Below are positions 9,898 to 19,286 of a stretch of DNA of 64,000 nt, piece after piece. A model generated the notes under the pieces. The model was not told the DNA's origin. It saw only the letters and a list, made by a program, of their open reading frames with translations, and ran no database searches. Location: positions 1-64,000 of the forward strand of contig JADZDM010000001.1 in assembly GCA_020851035.1 (NCBI GenBank), in the 5' to 3' direction. The position numbers and the translations under genes were made by a program. How positions within the stretch are numbered: position 1 is the stretch's first letter; each line of letters opens with the position of its first letter. This DNA is from Gemmatimonadaceae bacterium (lineage in GTDB: Bacteria > Gemmatimonadota > Gemmatimonadetes > Gemmatimonadales > Gemmatimonadaceae).

Positions 9898-10476
9898 TCA
9901 CGTGCTCCGCCGCCGCCGCGGCGGCTCGCCGCCCGCGACGAACATCCTCGGATCGTACAACCAACGCCGGACCTTGCTGGCGGTGACGTGTGCCACCCGT
10001 GCATGTGCGGGATTGATCAGCACGTTCGTCTCCTCCGGCACGATCGCCGACGGCACCTCGGCCAGCAGTGTGGCACTGCGCGCGGCCCACATCGTTCCCC
10101 AGTCGAGCGAGACGAGACCGGCGGGCTGTGCATCCCACCCCACCGCCTCGTCCACGCGGAACACCGCACGTGCGCGCCAGTCCGCCTCCGTGACCGTGAT
10201 CGCCACCAGGTAGCGGTTCAATGGCATTCCGGCGCCATGGAGATGCACCACCGTTTCCAGGCAGGCCAGCGCACGCGACGTGGATGCGTACACCATCGCG
10301 GTCCCGCTCCGATTCCAGCGCCCGCCCGTGGCGCGCGCGCCGGCGCCGGTGAGATCGTCGGCGCCGTATCCCGGCGTGTCAGTCGCGATCCGCCAGAGTG
10401 TGCGCGTCAGCGGCGGCCGGCCAGGCCGGCGCGACGGGCCATGCGCCGCCGCGGCACCCTGCTCAGGCGTACGCAC
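9898..10476 (-). CDS. RES-domain toxin of a RES/Xre toxin-antitoxin pair
   Basis: 192 aa if the GTG at 10476 is used. RES toxins are NAD+-degrading enzymes with an ADP-ribosyltransferase-like fold. The core reads LWRIATDTPGYGADDLTG, GGRWNRSGTAMVYASTSRA and CLETVVHLHG, supplying the conserved Arg (GGRWN), the Tyr/Ser strand and the Glu of the LE-VHL helix. The proposed GTG overlaps the last codons of the antitoxin gene, the usual coupled arrangement; an internal start at the CTG just before TRTLWRIA is possible, and a much longer frame upstream of the antitoxin stop is not believable. The exact start is uncertain, the family call is not. Confidence 0.82.
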   Translation of the reverse strand: MRTPEQGAAAAHGPSRRPGRPPLTRTLWRIATDTPGYGADDLTGAGARATGGRWNRSGTAMVYASTSRALACLETVVHLHGAGMPLNRYLVAITVTEADWRARAVFRVDEAVGWDAQPAGLVSLDWGTMWAARSATLLAEVPSAIVPEETNVLINPAHARVAHVTASKVRRWLYDPRMFVAGGEPPRRRRST

Positions 10477-11011
10477 CGGACTGCATCTGCGTGAGCAGCT
10501 GATGCACCACCGCGCGCCCATCGGCCGTGTCCATGAGCGCCATCGGCGGCACGCCGCCCAGCGCCGGCGCGGGAGTGCGCAGCCAGTGCGACGTCCACCG
10601 GCCCGCATCGAAGCCCGCCGGATCGCCGGACTCCTGCACCATCCGCCCCGCCAGCGCCACCAGCGTCGCGACGCCGAGCAGCCGCTCGCTCTCGGCTTGT
10701 CCAAGGGCGCCGGCGGTACGCAGCTTCCGCTCGACGGTGGCGCGGGGCAGCCCCAACTGTCGCATCAACTCGTCGCGCGACAGGTCGAGCGCCTCCGCCA
10801 GCGCCGGCACGATCTGCGCCGGCAGGCCTTCGCGCACTACCGTCATGCGCACCATCGTGCCGCTGCCGGCGAGACTGGCGATCCAGCTCGAGTCCGCCGG
10901 TGTGGTGAAGTACGCGGGGTCGAGATACCGCATCGCGGCGCGGGGAACCACAGGGGTGATCTCCGCCGGGTTGCACCCCGGCTCGTCCGCTGCGGCACTG
11001 CGGCTGGACAT
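10463..11011 (-). CDS. Xre/MbcA/ParS-family antitoxin (DUF2384)
   Basis: 182 aa. Partner of the RES toxin. An N-terminal helix-turn-helix-like segment (ALDLSRDELMRQLGLPRAT) is followed by the C-terminal toxin-binding domain (ESERLLGVATLVALAGRMV, GRWTSHWLRTPAPALGG, ALMDTADGRAVVHQLLTQMQ), the layout of ParS/MbcA antitoxins. The start is ATG 11011 (MSSRSAAADE); longer frames run through the intergenic region. The stop overlaps the inferred toxin start. Autoregulation is likely: a duplicated 12-bp motif lies 15-48 bp upstream of the start. Confidence 0.85.
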   Translation of the reverse strand: MSSRSAAADEPGCNPAEITPVVPRAAMRYLDPAYFTTPADSSWIASLAGSGTMVRMTVVREGLPAQIVPALAEALDLSRDELMRQLGLPRATVERKLRTAGALGQAESERLLGVATLVALAGRMVQESGDPAGFDAGRWTSHWLRTPAPALGGVPPMALMDTADGRAVVHQLLTQMQSGAYA

Positions 11012-11025
11012 GACTGTTCCTGTAT

Positions 11026-11059
11026 CGAATGAGACCGTGAATGTACTCGAGTGAGACCG
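11026..11059 (-). promoter_or_regulatory. Tandem operator-like repeats upstream of the antitoxin gene
   Basis: Two direct copies of CGARTGAGACCG lie at 11026-11037 and 11048-11059, differing at one base and spaced 22 bp apart, about two helical turns. They sit just upstream of the antitoxin ATG at 11011. A duplicated site on one face of the helix suits a dimeric HTH antitoxin that represses its own operon. This is inferred from position and pattern only. Confidence 0.5.
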
Positions 11060-11276
11060 CACACGCAAATCCTCCCGGCGCGGTCGCCGTGTCGGGGGCG
11101 ATGCGGCGAGGACCGGGGTGATCGTCGCCAAATTCGAATGGCCATGTTCGCCAGTGCGCCCCGGAACGGCTCGTGCAGCGGGACGTGGCGGCACCCGTGC
11201 GCCGGACCGGGGTTCATCTCCGGGCGCGCGAACGATCCATCCGACCAACGCGGTGGCACACCTTTCCCTGCCTGCC

Positions 11277-12506
11277 ATGATGTCGCATTGCCGATCCCGA
11301 CGGTCGTCGCGAGCCGCGCGCCCGAACGTGTTCCTGTTCCCGTTCGTTTTCCTGTTCCTGCTGCCCGTTGCCGCGGTACCGCTGCGCGCCCAGCAGCTCC
11401 CCGCCGGCTGGCGCGCCCTGCCGGTCCTCCCACCCGCGCCCGTCACGCGCGAGTTCGAGTCCGGCGCGCTCCCGCCCACCGAGTTCGTGCGCGTGCGCCA
11501 GTCGCCCGTCGCACCGCTCGCCGGGCTGCGCATCGACACGTGGCTGCGCGCCGCCGTCGCCACCGACGCGGCGCCGGACGGCGACTGGTCCGGCGACCTG
11601 CGGGTGATGCCGCCGGCCGGTGCACTCGTCACCGCCACACGCGAGTTCCGGCGCGTGTCCGGCGTGACCGGCGCCGTGCTCTATTCCGCCGTGGTGGTGA
11701 AGGGGGAACGCGCCCGCCTGCTGCGCACCGCGTTCAGTTCCTCGGCCGTCGTCACCGGTCCGGAGGGGCGCGCGGCGAAGGAGCTGATGCTGCAACTGGC
11801 GCGCGAGTCACCCGATGTGGTGCACGCACCGACGGCGGACTCGCCCGCGTCCGAACCCGCGTCCGATGCTGTGCGGACCGTGGGTGCGTCGCCACCGGTT
11901 GCCGCGCCGCCGGCCGCCACGCCCGTGCGCGCCGCCGCCGGCACCGGCGTGCGCGACGCCGACATCGAGGCGGTGTTCTATCACTGGGACCAGCGCTACG
12001 ACGCATTCCAGGGACTGGTGATGGACGAGGCGGTGTACCTGCTGCTGAAGGACGGCACGGTGTTCAGCCGGCTGCCGGAATCACTCGAGACGTTCGACGT
12101 CATCGCCTCGCGAGCGGCCGCGCCGCGGCAATGGGGGCGGTGGCGACAGGAGCGTGGCGCCTATGAGTTCAGCTGGTTGATCGGCGGCACCGGCTGGCGA
12201 CGGGAGCGCGGTAACGCGGTGCCACCGAGTGCGCCGGGCCGGAGCCTGTCAGGGCGGTTCCGGTCCGTGTCCACGTATCAACTCCCTGGCGGCAGCGTGG
12301 GGATGACGCTCTGGACGGACATGACCTTCACTGCCGACGGCCGGTTCACGGCCAACGACGAGCGACGGGGGACCTATCGCATCGACGGATACGCGATCGA
12401 ACTGCGGCAGGCGGATGGACGCGTCGAGCGGCGGCCGTTCCTGGTGGATGGCGACGGGATCATCCTCGGCAGCGGACGGCTGTCCCGGGTGAAGCCGGGA
12501 CCCTGA
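11277..12506 (+). CDS. Secreted protein of unknown function, paralogue of the next gene
   Basis: 409 aa from ATG 11277 (a second ATG follows at 11280). A hydrophobic signal peptide (NVFLFPFVFLFLLPVAAV) ends at LRAQ, followed by QLPAGWRALP. The mature part has an alpha/beta-looking first half, an Ala/Pro-rich linker around residues 200-230, then a module with IEAVFYHWDQRY and EAVYLLLKDGTVFSRLPES, and ends with a lipocalin-like run (GRFTANDERRGTYRIDG). The signal peptide, first half and C-terminal module recur in the next gene, so they arose by duplication. I do not recognise a named family. An exported or periplasmic location is likely. Confidence 0.8.
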   Translation: MMSHCRSRRSSRAARPNVFLFPFVFLFLLPVAAVPLRAQQLPAGWRALPVLPPAPVTREFESGALPPTEFVRVRQSPVAPLAGLRIDTWLRAAVATDAAPDGDWSGDLRVMPPAGALVTATREFRRVSGVTGAVLYSAVVVKGERARLLRTAFSSSAVVTGPEGRAAKELMLQLARESPDVVHAPTADSPASEPASDAVRTVGASPPVAAPPAATPVRAAAGTGVRDADIEAVFYHWDQRYDAFQGLVMDEAVYLLLKDGTVFSRLPESLETFDVIASRAAAPRQWGRWRQERGAYEFSWLIGGTGWRRERGNAVPPSAPGRSLSGRFRSVSTYQLPGGSVGMTLWTDMTFTADGRFTANDERRGTYRIDGYAIELRQADGRVERRPFLVDGDGIILGSGRLSRVKPGP

Positions 12507-12750
12507 CGGCCCAGGCCGGCGCCGTCGATCACCGTTGGGATGTCGCGGCGTCCGGTGCGACGGCGGGTGTTGGTGTGGGCCACGCGCCCATGGCGTGGGA
12601 CCCGGTGGCAGCGTGGACGGTACGCGAATGCAGCGTACGATGCCGGACCTCGGCTATGATGCCCGCGGCACACCGCGAGTCCGCGCGTTCGCGCAGGCGC
12701 CCGGGGTGGCGCTGGAACCGTTGCACCGCTTTCCGGGTCTCGACTGAGCG

Positions 12751-14580
12751 ATGACACCACCTCTCTCCGCCTCTGGCGTGCCTGCCGACTGCACGCGACG
12801 CCTGGATCACCCCGCCATGCGCGGTGCATTGCCCCCGGCCGCGTGGTCGTGCGCGCTGCCGAAACTGAGGCGAACGGCCGCGCTCATGTGGAGCGTCGGT
12901 CTGCTGTGTGCCGCGGTGCCGCTGCCGGCGCAGGTGCTACCCGCCGGGTGGCGAACGGCGCCGGGCACGGCGGCCGACGTGGAGCGCACCTACGAGGCCA
13001 CTGGTCTGCCGCCCGGACAGTTTCTGCGCGTCGAACAGACGGTGCTGCGGCCACTGGCCGGGGCGACGATCGACGCGTGGCTTTCCGCGGCCATCGTGGA
13101 CGATGCCGCGCCAGCCGGCGCCTGGTTCCCGCCGTCCCGCCCCGGCAACGTGGTGGAGTCGATGATGGCCACCATCACGCGGGAGTATCAGTCCCCGATG
13201 GGTGTGCGCGGCGGGCGCATCTACCTGGGCGTCGCGGGTGGCGAGTCACAGGCGCGGGTGGTGCGCCTCACGTTCAGCTCCGCGGCCGTGCTGCGCGCGT
13301 CGCAAGGCGCAGCCGCGAAGGAGCTCATGAGCACGTTGGCGCAGGCGTCGCTCGCGGGCCGGCGCGCATCGCGTGCGTCGTCGACTGACGGCGCCGGATC
13401 GCCCATCGCAGGCGAGGCACGGCGGGCCGTCGCGCCATCGCGCAACGGATTCCGCGCGGGTGGTGCGATCGTGCCCGGCCGATACGTCGGCGACATGGTC
13501 AACGACGAAGGGCGCGTGATCGTCCGCTACGACGTCACGCTCTTCGCCAACGGCGAGTACGCGGCGCCGTCCGGTGACAACCTGCTCGACTCCACCGGCA
13601 CCTACCGGTACGTCGCCACCACGGGGCGGCTCGACATCGACGGGAAGCTCGTCAACAGCCGCTACGATCCCGACCAGGATTTCTGCCTGTACGGGCGTGA
13701 TGCCGGCGGGGGCGCCGCCATCTACGTCGAGGACTACTACGGCATCGGCACCTTTCGCGCCCTGCTGCGTCGCGTCAGCGACCCCACCCGCGACATGCCA
13801 TCGGTGGTGCAGGCCGCGCGCAAGGCGGCCGCCGCCGAGGCGGCGCGATACCGGTTCGTGACGGCACCCGGGGCGGGGCTGCAGCCGTCGCAGATCGAGG
13901 CCGTGTTCTACGAGTGGCGGCAGGAGCTCGAAATCGGAGGCCTGCAGTTCAAGGAGGCCCTCTACGTGCTCCTCACGGACGGAACGGTGCGGAGCGGCAT
14001 GCCTGTGCCACCGCAGGATCTCGACGTGGCCGCCTCGCGTCGCGGCGAGCCCGGGGCGTGGGGCCGGTGGCGTCGCGCCGGCACGACCTACGAGTTCGCG
14101 TTCGGCGCTGACCGCGCGTTCGCGCGCAAGCAGGGCTACGTGGTGCACCCGGCGCGAGCGGGGCTCTCCCTGCAGGGCCGGTACGAGGGCAACTCGCACT
14201 ATGAGATCCCCGGTGGGGCAGGCGCCTGGTCGAACTTCGGGGTGACGTTCAGCGCGGGGCAGCGCTTCGAGCGATTCCGCAGCGGTGGTGCGGGGATGAG
14301 CGGCGGCTACGGCGACACGCGGGTGACGACGGCGACGGTGTACGACGACGACGGTGCGGTTGGCGGTGTCGCTGGCGCCACTGTCGCCGGGGGCAGCGTG
14401 CGGCGCACACCGGACACGGGCGCTCGCCGCGGGACCTGGCGCACCGAGGGGTACGCGCTGATCCTGACGTACGACAACGGCACGGTCGAGCGGCTGCCGT
14501 TCGTGATCGAGGAGAAGGTGCCGGGGCGGGTCGAAGGGGTCTGGCTCAACGGCTCCCTGCTCTCGCCGCCGAAGAAGTAG
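12751..14580 (+). CDS. Secreted protein of unknown function, longer paralogue
   Basis: 609 aa from ATG 12751; ATG 12817 (MRGALPPAAW) is a plausible alternative nearer the signal peptide, which ends at PLPAQ. Like its neighbour it starts QVLPAGWRTAPG and has the module QIEAVFYEWRQEL / KEALYVLLTDGTVRSGMP. An extra domain of about 150 residues sits between (VPGRYVGDMVNDEGRVIVRY, then GTYRYVATTGRLDIDGKL). Near the C-terminus is GTWRTEGYALILTYDNGTVE, matching the end of the shorter paralogue. Function unknown. It is 244 bp from the paralogue on the same strand; a possible -10 (TATGAT) lies near 12655. Confidence 0.8.
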   Translation: MTPPLSASGVPADCTRRLDHPAMRGALPPAAWSCALPKLRRTAALMWSVGLLCAAVPLPAQVLPAGWRTAPGTAADVERTYEATGLPPGQFLRVEQTVLRPLAGATIDAWLSAAIVDDAAPAGAWFPPSRPGNVVESMMATITREYQSPMGVRGGRIYLGVAGGESQARVVRLTFSSAAVLRASQGAAAKELMSTLAQASLAGRRASRASSTDGAGSPIAGEARRAVAPSRNGFRAGGAIVPGRYVGDMVNDEGRVIVRYDVTLFANGEYAAPSGDNLLDSTGTYRYVATTGRLDIDGKLVNSRYDPDQDFCLYGRDAGGGAAIYVEDYYGIGTFRALLRRVSDPTRDMPSVVQAARKAAAAEAARYRFVTAPGAGLQPSQIEAVFYEWRQELEIGGLQFKEALYVLLTDGTVRSGMPVPPQDLDVAASRRGEPGAWGRWRRAGTTYEFAFGADRAFARKQGYVVHPARAGLSLQGRYEGNSHYEIPGGAGAWSNFGVTFSAGQRFERFRSGGAGMSGGYGDTRVTTATVYDDDGAVGGVAGATVAGGSVRRTPDTGARRGTWRTEGYALILTYDNGTVERLPFVIEEKVPGRVEGVWLNGSLLSPPKK

Positions 14581-14632
14581 GCCGGCCGGCACGTCCGGCG
14601 CGGTCGCCTGCGGTGGCATCGTATCTTTGGCC

Positions 14633-15868
14633 ATGCGCATCGCCCACCTCGCCGACCTGCACCTGGGGTTCCGTCAGTACCAGCGCCTCAGCGCGGCCGG
14701 CAACAACCAGCGTGAAGCCGACGTGGCGTGGGTCACCCACGCCGCCATCGACGCGCTGATCGACGCGCAGCCGGACATCGTGCTCGTCGCCGGCGACGTG
14801 TTCCACCAGGTGCGGCCGTCGAACCCGATGATCCTGTTCGCGCTGCGCGAGTTCACCCGACTGCGTGCCGCGCTCCCCACCGTGCCGGTGGTGATGATCG
14901 CCGGCAACCACGACCTGCCGCGTGCGGCCGAGACGGGGTGCATCCTGGCACTCTTCCGGACGGTGGGCATCACGGTCGTGGAACATGCGCCGGAACGCCT
15001 CACCTTTCCGGATCTCGACCTCGCCATCCTCGCCGTCCCCGACCGGCTCGGCCAGCCGCTGCCCGCCCTCACCACCCTCGCCTCCGCCCGCCACAACGTC
15101 CTGCTGCTGCACGGCGAGGTGAAGGGCGTGCTCCCCGATCGCGCGGTGATGGTGGACCGGAGCCCCAGTGAGGTGACCGTGGAGGAGCTGCAGGCCGCGC
15201 CATGGGACTACGTGGCGCTGGGCCACTACCACGTGCACCGGCAGGTGGCCGAGCGGGCTTGGTACGCGGGGTCGCTGGACTACGTGAGCACGAATGCGTG
15301 GGGCGAGCTGGCCGAGCAGCGCCAGCACGGCGTGGATGGCAAGGGGTTCGTGCTGCACGACCTCGTCACCGGTGAGCACCGGTTCGTGCCCGTGCCGCCG
15401 CCCCGCCGCTTCCTGGATCTCGAGCCGGTGGATGCACGCCTGCTGGCACCGGCCGACGTGGATGCGGAGATCGCCGCGCGGATGACACGCATCCCCGGCG
15501 GCATGGACGACGCGGTGGTGCGACTGGTGGTCCGCGAGATTCCGCGGCACGTGGCGCGCGACCTGGACCACAAGGCCATTCGCGAGTACAAGCGGCGCGC
15601 GCTGCACTTCCAGCTCGACACGCGCAAGCCGGAGCTCGTGCGCACCCGCACCGGCTCAGGCGCCGGCGGCGCGCGGCCCTCGCTGCCGATGCTGTTGCGC
15701 GACAAGCTCACCTCGCGCGTGTTGTCGCACGACATCGATCGCGCGGCGTTCGTGGCGCTCGGGCTCGACTACCTGCAGCGCGTGAGCGAACCGGCTGCGC
15801 TCACGCCGGAGCCGGGGTCCGAGGCGGGCTTCATGCTGGTGGTGCCGGACGCGCCGGAGCCGGCATGA
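14633..15868 (+). CDS. sbcD: SbcD/Mre11-family exonuclease subunit
   Basis: 411 aa. Metallophosphoesterase nuclease of the SbcCD complex, which opens hairpins and trims DNA ends. Phosphoesterase motifs are clear: HLADLHLG (I), VLVAGDVFH (II), IAGNHDLP (III), LLHGEV, and LGHYHVHR (V). Residues 250-411 include a capping region and a Gly/Arg-rich linker. ATG 14633 was chosen; an in-frame TTG lies two codons upstream. A TATCTT at 14622-14627 sits so close that the transcript might be nearly leaderless. The stop overlaps sbcC by 4 bp (ATGA). Confidence 0.93.
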   Translation: MRIAHLADLHLGFRQYQRLSAAGNNQREADVAWVTHAAIDALIDAQPDIVLVAGDVFHQVRPSNPMILFALREFTRLRAALPTVPVVMIAGNHDLPRAAETGCILALFRTVGITVVEHAPERLTFPDLDLAILAVPDRLGQPLPALTTLASARHNVLLLHGEVKGVLPDRAVMVDRSPSEVTVEELQAAPWDYVALGHYHVHRQVAERAWYAGSLDYVSTNAWGELAEQRQHGVDGKGFVLHDLVTGEHRFVPVPPPRRFLDLEPVDARLLAPADVDAEIAARMTRIPGGMDDAVVRLVVREIPRHVARDLDHKAIREYKRRALHFQLDTRKPELVRTRTGSGAGGARPSLPMLLRDKLTSRVLSHDIDRAAFVALGLDYLQRVSEPAALTPEPGSEAGFMLVVPDAPEPA

Positions 15869-18306
15869 GGCTTCGCGCGCTGCGCCTGCAGAACTTCCGG
15901 CAGCACGCCGACACGCTGATCGAGTTCGAGAACGGGCTCACCGGCATCATCGGCCCCAATGGCGCCGGCAAGTCCACGATCCTCGAGGGGATCGCGTGGG
16001 CGCTGTACGGCAACCCGGTGGCGCGCGGCACGCGCGAGTCGATCCGCTTCCACGCCGCGCCGCCACGCGCCTCGGTGCGTGTGGAGCTGGACTTCGAGCT
16101 GGGCCCGCATCGCTACCGCGTGGTGCGCGGCCTGACCTCGGCGGAACTGTTCGTGGACGGCGGCACGGCGCCGGTGGCCAACAGCATCGGCGCCGTGAGC
16201 CAGCTCATCGAGCAGCGGCTCGGCATGACGAGCCGCGAGTTCTTCACCACCTACTTCACCGGCCAGAAGGACCTGGCGGCGATGGCGGCGATGGGGCCCG
16301 CCGACCGCGGGCGCTTCCTGTCCCGCGTGCTGGGCTATGACCGGCTGCAGAAGGCGCAGGAGCTGGCGCGCGAGACGCGCGGCCAGGTGATCGCCGCGCT
16401 GAAGGCGCTGGCGCAGTCGGCCGCCGATGCCGAGTTGCTGGCGGCCGAGGTGGAGGCCGCGCAGCTCACGGTGCGGATGACCGATGGCGCGCTGACGGCG
16501 GCCACCGCCGAACTGGCGCGCGCGGAGGCCGCACTGGCCGGCGCCGAGCCGCGCTGGCGGGAGTCGGAAGGTGCGCAGCTGCGTGACCTGGAGCTGCGCG
16601 AGGCCATCATCCGCGCCGCCGCCGCCGTCACCTCGGAGCAGCGGGAGCTGGAACGTGCAGCGGCCGCGGTGCGCGAGGCCGAGGGCGTGACTTCGGGGCT
16701 GGCGTCGGTGCTGGCGCAGCTCGCGCCGCTGGCGGCGCTGCGTGCGGAGTTGCAGCAGCTGGAGGACCGCTCGCGGGCGGCGGCGCGGCGCCAGGCGCTG
16801 GTGGAGGAGATCGCGCGGCTCTCGGCGAGCGTGGATGCGGCGTCGGCGCGGCTGTCGCAGCTCGCGCCGGCCCCCGCGCTGCGTGCGGAGGCGCTGGCTT
16901 CGCTCGTCACGGCGCGCGCCACGGCGACGGCGGCGATCGAGGCGGCCACCGCAAGGCGCACCGAGTGGGCGCGTGACCTGCAGGAAGCCGAGACGCGCCG
17001 GAACCAGAAGCGCGACGAGTACGCCGACATCCGGACGCAGCTGGACCGGCTGCGCGCCCTGGGCGTGGATGCCCCGTGCCCCACCTGCCTGCGCCCGCTC
17101 GGCGCCAGCCACGAGGCGCTGCTCGAGGAGCTCGGCGACAAGCTGGAACTCGTGCGCGGCGAGGGGTCGTACTTCAGCAAGCGGGTGGAGGAGCTGAAGC
17201 CCGAACCCGCCGACCTGGTGGCGCTGGATGCGGCGCGCACCGAGGCCGAGCAGGCCGTGCGCACGCTGGAGCGGCGCGAGGCGAAGATCGAGCAGGCGCT
17301 GAAGGAACAGGCGGAGAAGGAACGCGAGCTGGCGCAGCTCACGTCGGCTCGCGATGAACGGGCGCAGGCGGTGCAGGGGCTGGACGCGGCCTATGATGCG
17401 GCGCACCATGCGGCGGTGCGCGCCACGGTGGCGACGCTCGGTGCACTGGAAGTGGAGCATGCGGTCGCGAAGGGGATCGCCGACGACCTGCCGGCGCGTC
17501 GCGTGTCGCTGGAGACGGTGACCCGGTCGCTCGCGGCCGCGCAGGCGGCGGCCGCGGCGGCGCGCACGGCGCACGCCGCGCACGGCTTCAGCGACGCGGT
17601 GCATGCCGCGGCGCGGCTGGCGTGGGAGTCGGCGCAGGCGCAGCGCGAGAAGGCGGCGGTGCAGCGGCGCGGGTCCGAAAGTGACGCCACGAACGCGGCC
17701 GCGGCGCTGGCCCGGGCCGTGGCGGCCGCCGCGCAGGCGGCGCGGGTGCGTGAGCAGCAGCGCCAGCTGGAGGGGGAGCGGCGCGTGCATGACGAGCTCG
17801 ACACCGCCTACGGTGAGCTGCGCACCGAGCTGAACGCCCGGCTGCGGCCGGAACTCGGGGAGATTGCCGGATCGTTCCTCACCGATCTCACGGACGACCG
17901 TTACAATGAGTTCGAGCTGGATGAGAACTATGAGGTGATCCTGATCGGCGGTGGCGTGCCGCGGCAGGTCATCTCGGGCGGCGAGGAGGATCTCGCCAAC
18001 CTCGTGCTCCGCCTCGCGATCTCGCAGTTGATCGCCGAGCGCAGCGGGCAGCCGTTCTCGCTGCTGGTGCTGGACGAGGTGTTCGGGTCGCTGGACGACC
18101 AGCGCCGGCAGAACGTGGTGGAGCTGCTGCGACGGTTGCAGGATCGTTTCGAGCAGGTGATCGTGATCACGCACATCGACGGTGTGCGGGACGGGCTGGA
18201 CCGCGTGCTCGAGGTCAGCGTGGACGAGGCGACCGGGCGGGCGGTGGTGGAGAGTCGGGATGGTGGCCGCCTGCCGGCCGAAACCCTGGCCGGGCTGGAG
18301 GCCTGA
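15865..18306 (+). CDS. sbcC: SbcC/Rad50-family ATPase subunit
   Basis: 813 aa. SMC-like ATPase partner of SbcD. Walker A IIGPNGAGKSTILEG lies near residue 32. Long Ala/Glu/Arg coiled-coil arms flank a zinc hook CPTC near residue 404 that dimerises two complexes. The signature motif ISGGEEDLANLVLRLA and Walker B SLLVLDEVFGSLDDQR lie near the C-terminus. It is shorter than E. coli SbcC (about 1050 aa) because of shorter coiled coils. The ATGA overlap with sbcD and the 2-bp gap to the following GNAT gene suggest a three-gene transcription unit. Confidence 0.94.
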   Translation: MRLRALRLQNFRQHADTLIEFENGLTGIIGPNGAGKSTILEGIAWALYGNPVARGTRESIRFHAAPPRASVRVELDFELGPHRYRVVRGLTSAELFVDGGTAPVANSIGAVSQLIEQRLGMTSREFFTTYFTGQKDLAAMAAMGPADRGRFLSRVLGYDRLQKAQELARETRGQVIAALKALAQSAADAELLAAEVEAAQLTVRMTDGALTAATAELARAEAALAGAEPRWRESEGAQLRDLELREAIIRAAAAVTSEQRELERAAAAVREAEGVTSGLASVLAQLAPLAALRAELQQLEDRSRAAARRQALVEEIARLSASVDAASARLSQLAPAPALRAEALASLVTARATATAAIEAATARRTEWARDLQEAETRRNQKRDEYADIRTQLDRLRALGVDAPCPTCLRPLGASHEALLEELGDKLELVRGEGSYFSKRVEELKPEPADLVALDAARTEAEQAVRTLERREAKIEQALKEQAEKERELAQLTSARDERAQAVQGLDAAYDAAHHAAVRATVATLGALEVEHAVAKGIADDLPARRVSLETVTRSLAAAQAAAAAARTAHAAHGFSDAVHAAARLAWESAQAQREKAAVQRRGSESDATNAAAALARAVAAAAQAARVREQQRQLEGERRVHDELDTAYGELRTELNARLRPELGEIAGSFLTDLTDDRYNEFELDENYEVILIGGGVPRQVISGGEEDLANLVLRLAISQLIAERSGQPFSLLVLDEVFGSLDDQRRQNVVELLRRLQDRFEQVIVITHIDGVRDGLDRVLEVSVDEATGRAVVESRDGGRLPAETLAGLEA

Positions 18307-18308
18307 CC

Positions 18309-19286
18309 GTGGCAAGTCTGCGTACGTGGCGATCCGAGCCGGTGATCACCGGGCCGGAACTGATCCAGCCGGGCGATGTCCCGGCGCTCAACACCGTCTT
18401 CAGCGATGCGTTCTCGGAGCGCTACCGCAAGGACGGCCTGGTGGGCGTGCGCGTGCCGTTCCTGAATCCCATCATCTGGCGCTATGCCATCGAGGGGGCG
18501 GGCGCCGGGGCGGTGCTGTGGCGCACCCACCGTGGCTCGATCGCGGCGTTCAACATCGCGCACCGGAGCGGCGTGGAGGGGTGGATGGGACCGCTCGCGG
18601 TCTCGCCGGAGCTGCAGTCCCGCGGCGTGGGCCGGACGGTGGTGGAGTTCGGGGTGGACCACCTGCGTACCCTCGGGTGTCGCGTGATCGGCCTCGAGAC
18701 GATGCCGCGCACGATGGACAACATCGGCTTCTACTCGCAGCTCGGGTTCGTGCCCGGGCCGCTGACCATCACGGTGACGCTGGATGCCGCGGCCAGCGAC
18801 GGCTCGTTGCTGCTGCTGGGTCGGGTGTCGGCGCTCGAGCGTGATGACCTGGTGCTCGAGTGTGCCGCGCTGACGGGTGCCATCCGTGAGGGCTACGACT
18901 TCACGCGCGAGATCCGCATCACCGATGCGCTGTCGATCGGCGAGACGGTGCTGCTGCGGCGCGCCGGTCGCGTGACGGCGTACGCGATCTGCCACTCGGC
19001 GCCGCTGGTGGAGGGGCGATCGCGCGACGAGGTGCGGGTGCTGAAGTTCGTGGCGCAGACCGCGGCCGACGCGATGCTGCTGTTGACGCACCTGACCGAG
19101 TACGCCCGCCGCTGCGGCACGCGGCGGGTGGCGATCCGCGTGCAGGGTGACGCCTCGCGCCTGTACGCGGCGCTGATCGCGCGCGGTGCCCGCGTGCGCT
19201 GGACGGACCTGCGGATGACGCTGGCGGACTACGCCGAGCCGTCACAGCCGGCTGATGGCGTGATGCTGTCGAACTGGGAGATCTGA
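18309..19286 (+). CDS. GNAT-family N-acetyltransferase, two-domain
   Basis: 325 aa from GTG 18309. The first half is a GNAT domain with the acetyl-CoA loop LQSRGVGRTVVEFG, preceded by the strand GWMGPLAVSPE and followed by ETMPRTMDNIGFYSQLGF. The second half (about residues 175-310) resembles a degenerate second GNAT lobe (ESRDEVRVLKF-type strands and a helix LTEYARRCGTRRVAIRV). Substrate unknown. It starts two bases after the sbcC stop and probably shares its transcript, though no functional link with SbcCD is known to me. Confidence 0.75.
   Translation: MASLRTWRSEPVITGPELIQPGDVPALNTVFSDAFSERYRKDGLVGVRVPFLNPIIWRYAIEGAGAGAVLWRTHRGSIAAFNIAHRSGVEGWMGPLAVSPELQSRGVGRTVVEFGVDHLRTLGCRVIGLETMPRTMDNIGFYSQLGFVPGPLTITVTLDAAASDGSLLLLGRVSALERDDLVLECAALTGAIREGYDFTREIRITDALSIGETVLLRRAGRVTAYAICHSAPLVEGRSRDEVRVLKFVAQTAADAMLLLTHLTEYARRCGTRRVAIRVQGDASRLYAALIARGARVRWTDLRMTLADYAEPSQPADGVMLSNWEI

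Noticed and set aside
11118-11276. Longer N-terminus for the first secreted protein
   Set aside because: It would bury the signal peptide behind 53 residues; ATG 11277 places it properly.
15769-18315. 848-codon frame antisense to sbcC
   Set aside because: Arg/Leu/His-rich shadow of a GC-rich coding strand; the + strand has complete Rad50/SbcC motifs.
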